From assembly GCF_023115465.1 (NCBI RefSeq), contig NZ_CP096034.1, forward strand, positions 1,240,001 to 1,304,000: 64,000 nt of DNA. The letters are read 5' to 3'. The stretch is from Gottfriedia acidiceleris (lineage in GTDB: Bacteria; Bacillota; Bacilli; Bacillales; Bacillaceae_G). Under the pieces are notes generated by a model. The model was not told the DNA's origin and did not search any database. It was given only the letters and a program-made list of their open reading frames with translations. Below, piece by piece: positions 58,679-64,000 of the stretch. Made by a program: the position numbers and the translations under genes. Numbering within the stretch: position 1 is the stretch's first letter; each line of letters begins with the position of its first letter.

Positions 58679-60142
58679 ATGAACTCAAGAATAAAGCTTC
58701 CAACGAATCAAATGATATCAATTATTAGAAATGGACTAAAAAAAACAAATAATCCAAAACGAATCACCATCGTTGGCGCAGGAATGTCTGGATTAGTTGC
58801 CGCATCCTTATTGAAAAATGCGGGTCATAATATAACTATTTTAGAAGCGACTCAACGATTAGGAGGAAGGGTATACACAAAAAGAAAGCCATTTATTTCG
58901 GGCCAATATCTTGAAATGGGGGCAATGCGAATTGCATCGACTCATTCACTAGTTTTTGAGTATATTAAAAAATTTAATTTACCTGTAAATGAATTTATTA
59001 ATAGTACTCCGAATGATTTAATTTACGTAAATGATATTAAATTAACTCAAAAAGAATATGAAACGAATCCTGATTTATTGGGATTTCCTGTAAATCCATC
59101 AGAAAAAGGATTAAATGCTGATCAATTAATAGAAAAAGCCATTCAACCTTTATTGGAATTTATAAGTCAAAATCCAGATGAAAATTGGGAAACTGTTGTT
59201 AAATATTATGATAAGTATTCAATGGATTCTTTTTTAAGATATAATCCTGTAGGACAGCCGTTGTCAAAAGATGCTATCGAGCTTATTAAAGTTATTCAAG
59301 GTTCAAGAGGATTTCCAGAGCTAGGTTTTACTTCAATTTTAAGAGAATTTACAGTCCTATTTTCTAAAGATATAAAGCTTTACGAAATTACTGGTGGAAA
59401 TGATCAATTACCAAATTCTTTCTTACCTGAATTAAAGGAAAATCTTTTCTTTGGACAGAGATTGATAGGGATTATACAAGAAAGTAATCAAGTTACATTA
59501 CAAACGGAAAATGTAAATAGTTTTGAAAAGTTTCAACTACCTAGTGATCTTGCAATCATTACGATTCCATTTTCTGTTTTAAACTTTGTTCAAGTTGTTC
59601 CACAGAATTCTTTTTCCTACAATAAGTGGAAAGCCATACGAACTCTTCATTACTTGTCATCCACTAAAATAGGTCTACAATTTAAATCGAGATTTTGGGA
59701 AAAGTCTGGACAGTTCGGCGGTAAGACAACTACAGATTTACCAATCCGATTTTCTTATTTTCCAAGTAACCAATTAGGTTCTGATGGTCCAGGAGTATTA
59801 TTGGCAAGTTATACATGGGAGGATGATGCCTTATATTGGGATAGTTTGTCTGAAGAAGATCGGATAAGATATGCATTAAGAGACTTAGCGATTATTTATG
59901 GAAATCAAGTTTATACAGAGTTTATTATTGGCACTTCGCACAGCTGGACGCAAGATCCTTTTGCGGCAGGAGCTTTGGCAATGGGTAAGCCTGAACAGGA
60001 AATTGATTTAGGACCATATATTCCTACACCAGAAGGAAGAGTACACTTTGCTGGCGAACATACTTCATCAAGTCCTGGTTGGATAGAAGGTGCCATTGAA
60101 TCTGGAGTTAGGGTTGCTCTGGAAGTTAATAATGTTGAATGA
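58679..60142 (+). CDS. Flavin-dependent amine/L-amino-acid oxidase-like protein
   Basis: A 487-residue FAD oxidase. The dinucleotide motif ITIVGAGMSGLVAASLLKNAG (after a ~28-residue N-terminal extension) is followed by LEATQRLGGRVYT. The C-terminal FAD motif VHFAGEHTSSSPGWIEGAIESG is typical of monoamine and L-amino-acid oxidases. These oxidise an amine to an imine, producing H2O2. The ATG at 58679 is used in preference to a TTG three codons earlier. No Tat or Sec signal is visible, so it appears cytoplasmic. Confidence 0.88.
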   Translation: MNSRIKLPTNQMISIIRNGLKKTNNPKRITIVGAGMSGLVAASLLKNAGHNITILEATQRLGGRVYTKRKPFISGQYLEMGAMRIASTHSLVFEYIKKFNLPVNEFINSTPNDLIYVNDIKLTQKEYETNPDLLGFPVNPSEKGLNADQLIEKAIQPLLEFISQNPDENWETVVKYYDKYSMDSFLRYNPVGQPLSKDAIELIKVIQGSRGFPELGFTSILREFTVLFSKDIKLYEITGGNDQLPNSFLPELKENLFFGQRLIGIIQESNQVTLQTENVNSFEKFQLPSDLAIITIPFSVLNFVQVVPQNSFSYNKWKAIRTLHYLSSTKIGLQFKSRFWEKSGQFGGKTTTDLPIRFSYFPSNQLGSDGPGVLLASYTWEDDALYWDSLSEEDRIRYALRDLAIIYGNQVYTEFIIGTSHSWTQDPFAAGALAMGKPEQEIDLGPYIPTPEGRVHFAGEHTSSSPGWIEGAIESGVRVALEVNNVE

Positions 60143-60191
60143 TTTTTTTGAAAAATAGAAAGTTAATCTATTTCTCTTTTGGAAATAGAAA

Positions 60192-60226
60192 GAAGCAGTT
60201 CAGTTTATGCTGAGCTGTTCTTTTTA
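60192..60226 (+). terminator. Terminator after the amine-oxidase gene
   Basis: GAAGCAGTTCAG (60192-60203) pairs with CTGAGCTGTTC (60210-60220), imperfectly, before TTTTT. The remaining ~200 bases to the next gene show no signal. Confidence 0.65.
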
Positions 60227-60430
60227 TACCCGTTTTTAAATTAAATGGTTTATTAATTAAGGAGTGTAAAGATGCTTTAAAAATGAGGGTAATTTACAAG
60301 GTTATTTATTTCAGAGTAATTGCTTAAAAAACATCGGCTTCATACTAATGCATCATCATTAACTTTTTTCTATTGATTAATTATTATAAAATTAAATTTT
60401 GTGTAGAAAAAAGTGAAAGAGGTTGCAACT

Positions 60431-60958
60431 ATGTACGAATGGAACAAATTACTATTAGTTGGAGAGCAAGATGGCGTAAAAGGAGATTTCAACACATTAA
60501 CTTCTATGATGAATTATGTAAGATATACAACATGGGAAGCTATTAAAGATATTACAGTGGAGGAGTTAGATTATTTGCACACCCCAACAGGTAATACCAT
60601 TGGGATGTTATTAACTCATATGGCCGGAGTTGAATATTGGTATCAGCTTAATACATTTGAAAATCGAGATTTAAATTCCGAAGAAGAAGAGAGATGGTTA
60701 CCTGGTTTAGATTTAGATGATTTTGCTAGAAAAACGATTAAAGGCAATGATGCAGACTATTATATTAATCTTTTAAACTCGGTTCGAGATGAAACTTATG
60801 CAAAATTTAATACCCTTTCAGATGAGTGGTTATATGAGCAGACAGAGTTTGGTAGAGCAAAAGCTACAAACTATTTTAAATGGTTTCATGTATTTGAGGA
60901 CGAAATCAATCACCGAGGCCAAATCAGAATGATCCGTAAATTATTTAAAATAGCTTAA
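60431..60958 (+). CDS. DinB/DUF664-family protein
   Basis: A 175-residue four-helix-bundle protein. It has the expected pair of His-containing helices: IGMLLTHMAGVEYWYQ, and WFHVFEDEINHRGQIRMIRK near the end. DinB-fold proteins bind a metal through such histidines and include bacillithiol- or mycothiol-dependent transferases; the function here is unknown. The ATG at 60431 follows AGAGGTTG; an in-frame GTG six codons earlier overlaps that site. Confidence 0.85.
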   Translation: MYEWNKLLLVGEQDGVKGDFNTLTSMMNYVRYTTWEAIKDITVEELDYLHTPTGNTIGMLLTHMAGVEYWYQLNTFENRDLNSEEEERWLPGLDLDDFARKTIKGNDADYYINLLNSVRDETYAKFNTLSDEWLYEQTEFGRAKATNYFKWFHVFEDEINHRGQIRMIRKLFKIA

Positions 60959-60963
60959 AAATA

Positions 60964-61001
60964 GCCTGTGTCATCGAATGATATCTATCGATGATACAGG
61001 C
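60964..61001. terminator. Bidirectional terminator between DinB and VOC genes
   Basis: GCCTGTGTCATCGA (60964-60977) and TCGATGATACAGGC (60988-61001) form a 14-bp stem with one wobble pair between two convergent genes. Confidence 0.8.
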
Positions 61002-61036
61002 TTGAATATTACATTTTACTCGACTTCTCTCTCATA

Positions 61037-61420
61037 TTAACTAGCACAGATCATTAATACATTCCCATCCAAATCTTCAAAGTTGAAATAGGCAAATTCT
61101 CCAATGCGTTCAATTTCTTTTACGATTGTAATATTATTTTTTTTCATAAAGTTATAAGCAGCGTCTATATCTTCAGTGTGGAAATTAAATAACACATTAC
61201 TTGAAGGTTCAAACTTAAAATTAGGATCAAACGTATGATCATCTAATGTAAGTCCAGTAGTACCTGTTACTGGTATGTTGAAAACTGGGGATTTAATCTG
61301 GCTATCATCGAGCGTAATACCAAGGAGTTTACAATACCAATTAACTGATTTTTTTAGATCCTTAACATGGATAAAAACATAGTTAACTTTACTAGCAATT
61401 GGGGAAACAGTTGATTTCAT
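61037..61420 (-). CDS. VOC-family (glyoxalase/bleomycin-resistance-like) protein
   Basis: A 127-residue protein with the vicinal-oxygen-chelate layout: KVNYVFIHVKDLKKSVNWYC at the start, then LLGITLDD, and YFNFEDLDGNVLMIC at the end, where the FxDxDGN motif is family-typical. The fold serves metal-dependent isomerases, dioxygenases and antibiotic-binding proteins; which applies here is unknown. The ATG at 61420 has AAGGTGG at good spacing and is used instead of a start nine codons upstream. Confidence 0.85.
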   Translation of the reverse strand: MKSTVSPIASKVNYVFIHVKDLKKSVNWYCKLLGITLDDSQIKSPVFNIPVTGTTGLTLDDHTFDPNFKFEPSSNVLFNFHTEDIDAAYNFMKKNNITIVKEIERIGEFAYFNFEDLDGNVLMICAS

Positions 61421-61579
61421 GACAATACCACCTTTCGATTTATTCAATTAAGAATTTCAACAACATTGATTTTAAACCTCTTTTATATTCATAGTTTTCT
61501 TTTAAGATAGTCTAATTAATTAAAAGAAAATGAGATAGTTTATAAAAATAAAAATTAAAGTTAAGGAATGTGGAATAAA

Positions 61580-61604
61580 TTATAAAATAATCATTATTTT
61601 ATAA
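61580..61604. promoter_or_regulatory. Perfect palindrome over the hutU promoter
   Basis: TTATAAAATAAT-C-ATTATTTTATAA is a 12-1-12 perfect inverted repeat. A TATAAT (61600-61605) overlaps its right arm, about 58 bases before the hutU ATG. The centre AATAATCATTATT resembles Fur/PerR-family half-sites, but the outer bases do not fit either consensus exactly. Confidence 0.5.
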
Positions 61605-61662
61605 TAAAATATCGGAAAATTCGTGTTAGACTGAAAATATCACAACAAGGGGGTATTAAATT

Positions 61663-63339
61663 ATGAATACGGTTACAGTTGATAAAGTAGTTAGATATAG
61701 AGGTACGGAATTAAATACAAAAGGCTGGCAACAAGAAGCAGTTCTTCGTATGTTAATGAATAATTTAGATCCAGATGTAGCGGAGCGTCCAGAGGATCTT
61801 GTTGTATATGGTGGAATTGGTAAAGCAGCTCGTAATTGGGAGTGCTTCGATGCGATTGTTGATTCTTTAAAGAATTTAGAAAATGATGAAACATTATTAG
61901 TTCAATCTGGTAAACCAGTAGCGATTTTTAAATCTCATGCTGATGCGCCACGTGTTTTAATTGCTAACTCAAATCTAGTACCTGCTTTTGCTAATTGGGA
62001 TACTTTCCATGAATTAGATAAAAAGGGTTTAATGATGTACGGTCAAATGACAGCAGGTAGCTGGATTTATATCGGTTCTCAAGGTATTGTTCAAGGGACT
62101 TACGAAACATTTGCTGAATTAGCAAAACAACATTTCAATGGCTCACTTGCAGGTACAATTACTGTTACTGCTGGTCTAGGTGGAATGGGTGGAGCTCAAC
62201 CACTTGCTGTTACAATGAATGGCGGAGTTTGTATCGGAATCGATGTAGATGAAACGAGAATCGATCGTCGTATTGAAACTAGATATACAGATGTAAAAAC
62301 AGATTCATTAGATGAGGCAATTCGTCTTGCTGAAGAAGCGAAAAAAGAAGGAAAAGCATTATCAATCGGTCTTGTAGGAAATGCTGCCGATATTTTACCA
62401 GAAATGATTGCTAGAAACTTTATTCCAGAAGTTTTAACTGACCAAACTTCAGCACATGATCCATTAAATGGGTATACACCATCTGGAATGTCATTAGAAG
62501 AAGCTGCAGAATTAAGAGCTTCAAACCCAGAACATTATGTTGTTCGCTCAAAAGCTTCAATGGCAAATCATGTAAAAGCAATGCTTGAAATGATGGAAAA
62601 AGGGTCTGTGACATTTGATTACGGTAATAACATCCGTCAAGTTGCGAAGGATGAAGGAGTAGAAAATGCATTTGATTTCCCAGGATTCGTTCCAGCTTAT
62701 ATTCGTCCACAATTCTGTGAAGGTAAAGGACCTTTCCGTTGGGTAGCGTTATCAGGTGATCCTGAAGATATTTACAAAACTGACCAAGCTATTTTACGTG
62801 AATTTGCTGATAATGAGCATTTATGTAATTGGATTCGTATGGCTCAGGAAAAAGTTCAATTCCAAGGCTTACCTTCTCGCATTTGCTGGTTAGGTTATGG
62901 AGAGCGCGCTCGTTTCGGTAAAATCTTAAATGACATGGTTGCAAGTGGCGAATTAAAAGCTCCAATCGTAATTGGACGTGACCACTTAGATTCAGGTTCA
63001 GTTGCATCTCCAAATCGTGAAACTGAAAGCATGATGGATGGATCTGATGCAGTAGCAGACTGGCCAATCTTAAATGCAATGATTAATGCAGTTGGTGGAG
63101 CTACTTGGGTATCAGTTCACCACGGTGGTGGAGTAGGAATGGGTTACTCTTTACACGCTGGTGTTGTAATTGTTGCAGATGGTACGAAAGAAGCAGAAGC
63201 ACGCATTGAGCGAGTATTAACAACAGATCCTGGAATGGGTGTAGTTCGTCACGCTGATGCGGGTTATGAGTTAGCTAAACAAACTGCTCGTGAAAGAGGA
63301 GTAAATATTCCAATGCTAGATAAAGGGACTGATAAGTAA
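61663..63339 (+). CDS. hutU: Urocanate hydratase
   Basis: HutU converts urocanate to 4-imidazolone-5-propionate, step two of histidine degradation, using NAD+ as a tightly bound electrophile. The 558-residue sequence shows the NAD-binding region [31 protein letters not shown], and the C-terminal GDRHLDSGS-like motif [19 protein letters not shown]. Length is normal. Its stop overlaps the hutI start (TAATG). In B. subtilis hutH precedes hutU; here no hutH lies directly upstream, so histidase must be elsewhere. Confidence 0.96.
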   Translation: MNTVTVDKVVRYRGTELNTKGWQQEAVLRMLMNNLDPDVAERPEDLVVYGGIGKAARNWECFDAIVDSLKNLENDETLLVQSGKPVAIFKSHADAPRVLIANSNLVPAFANWDTFHELDKKGLMMYGQMTAGSWIYIGSQGIVQGTYETFAELAKQHFNGSLAGTITVTAGLGGMGGAQPLAVTMNGGVCIGIDVDETRIDRRIETRYTDVKTDSLDEAIRLAEEAKKEGKALSIGLVGNAADILPEMIARNFIPEVLTDQTSAHDPLNGYTPSGMSLEEAAELRASNPEHYVVRSKASMANHVKAMLEMMEKGSVTFDYGNNIRQVAKDEGVENAFDFPGFVPAYIRPQFCEGKGPFRWVALSGDPEDIYKTDQAILREFADNEHLCNWIRMAQEKVQFQGLPSRICWLGYGERARFGKILNDMVASGELKAPIVIGRDHLDSGSVASPNRETESMMDGSDAVADWPILNAMINAVGGATWVSVHHGGGVGMGYSLHAGVVIVADGTKEAEARIERVLTTDPGMGVVRHADAGYELAKQTARERGVNIPMLDKGTDK

Positions 63340-64000
63340 TGACAAAACCAATTTGGATTAAAAATGCAGCTCAATTAGCAACGCTTGCTTCTGAAGTGAA
63401 TGGACCTCGCTCAAAGGAAGCAATGTCAGAGCTTGGTTTAATTGAAGATGGTAGCTTATGGATTGAAGATGGAGTAATCCAAGCTGTTGGTACAACAAAA
63501 GAAATTCAAGATCGCTATGCAGAAAAAATTCATGAAGCAGAAGTAGTTGATGCATCAAACCAACTGGTTACTCCTGGTCTAGTGGATCCACATACACATG
63601 TTGTGTATGGTGGAAGCCGTGAGCGTGAATTTGAAATGCGTCTTGAAGGTGCAACATATATGGATATTATGAATGCGGGTGGCGGAATTCATGCGACTGC
63701 CCGCATGACTCGTGAAGCGACTGAAGAAGAATTGATGGCACAAACGATGCGTCGTCTAGATTCATTCATTGCACATGGCGTTACTACTGTAGAAAGTAAG
63801 AGCGGTTATGGTATGGATTTAGAAACCGAGCTAAAGCAGTTGAGAGTTATGAAAAAATTAAAATATATGCATGCAGTTGAATTAGTTCCTACTTTTATGG
63901 GTGCACATGCAGTGCCGAAAGAGTTTAAAGGACGAGAAGATGAATTTGTTGATCACTTAATTAACGACATGCTACCAATCATTGCAGAAGAAAAACTAGC
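63339..64000 (+). CDS. hutI: Imidazolonepropionase, 5' part (runs off the window)
   Basis: HutI hydrolyses 4-imidazolone-5-propionate to N-formimino-L-glutamate, step three of histidine degradation. The frame is open from the ATG at 63339 to the window edge (about 220 codons of an expected ~420). Visible are the amidohydrolase metal motif HxH in LVDPHTHVVYGGSRE, the family motif MNAGGGIHATARMTREA, and VESKSGYGMDLETELK. Translation is coupled to hutU through the TAATG overlap. Confidence 0.93.
   Translation, partial: MTKPIWIKNAAQLATLASEVNGPRSKEAMSELGLIEDGSLWIEDGVIQAVGTTKEIQDRYAEKIHEAEVVDASNQLVTPGLVDPHTHVVYGGSREREFEMRLEGATYMDIMNAGGGIHATARMTREATEEELMAQTMRRLDSFIAHGVTTVESKSGYGMDLETELKQLRVMKKLKYMHAVELVPTFMGAHAVPKEFKGREDEFVDHLINDMLPIIAEEKL

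Noticed and set aside
61580-61604. Calling the hut palindrome a Fur or PerR box
   Set aside because: Only the central bases fit; the outer bases of both consensus sequences differ, and hut genes are not classical members of those regulons.

Overview
The window is AT-rich DNA from a spore-forming, low-GC Firmicute of the Bacillaceae. Three things show this: a B. subtilis-type grpE-dnaK-dnaJ-prmA-rsmE-mtaB operon, two complete GerA-family germinant-receptor operons, and secreted thermolysin- and Vpr-type proteases. The genus cannot be fixed from the sequence alone; Bacillus or Gottfriedia-like is a guess. No rRNA, tRNA, CRISPR array or intact insertion sequence was seen.

Layout. 0-7 kb: the heat-shock/RNA-modification operon (+), ending in a strong terminator. 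7.2-8.2 kb: a small repeat peptide and an NAD(P)-binding protein. 8.7-28.9 kb: a catabolic island. It contains a kinase/response-regulator/SSS-transporter operon (-), a four-gene oligopeptide-type ABC transporter (-), two lipoprotein substrate-binding proteins, two large amidohydrolases, three tandem cytosine-deaminase-like paralogues, an EamA transporter and an NCS2 nucleobase permease (+). 29-33.5 kb: an alpha/beta hydrolase, a UvrC/Cho-like GIY-YIG protein, a small membrane protein, a DUF952 protein and a uracil-DNA-glycosylase-like protein, interspersed with non-coding repeats. 33.7-37.4 kb and 47.2-50.8 kb: two paralogous ger operons in opposite orientation. Between them lie an MFS/MarR pair, a YitT protein, a flavoprotein dehydrogenase, an SDR, a thiamine-diphosphate decarboxylase and an M4 protease. 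51-57 kb: a 1369-residue Vpr-like protease with cohesin- and dockerin-like C-terminal parts, two small genes and a lipoprotein that is a free-standing copy of the protease propeptide. 57-64 kb: an atypical receiver/AraC regulator, an amine oxidase, DinB and VOC proteins, then hutU and the start of hutI.

The most striking signal is regulatory. The promoters of both binding-protein genes and of the three-deaminase operon share one layout: two GTAAARAW boxes spaced exactly 21 bp apart, followed exactly 36 bp (box start to hexamer start) by TATAAT, with no recognisable -35 box. This is the geometry expected of an AraC-type activator. The AraC-domain response regulator encoded at 10.0-10.7 kb is the obvious candidate. 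I infer a signal-responsive system for importing and hydrolysing N-heterocyclic or other amide/amidine compounds. Its substrate is unknown.

Start codons were moved from the longest reading frame wherever a ribosome-binding site or paralogue comparison decided the case; several genes appear to start with TTG.
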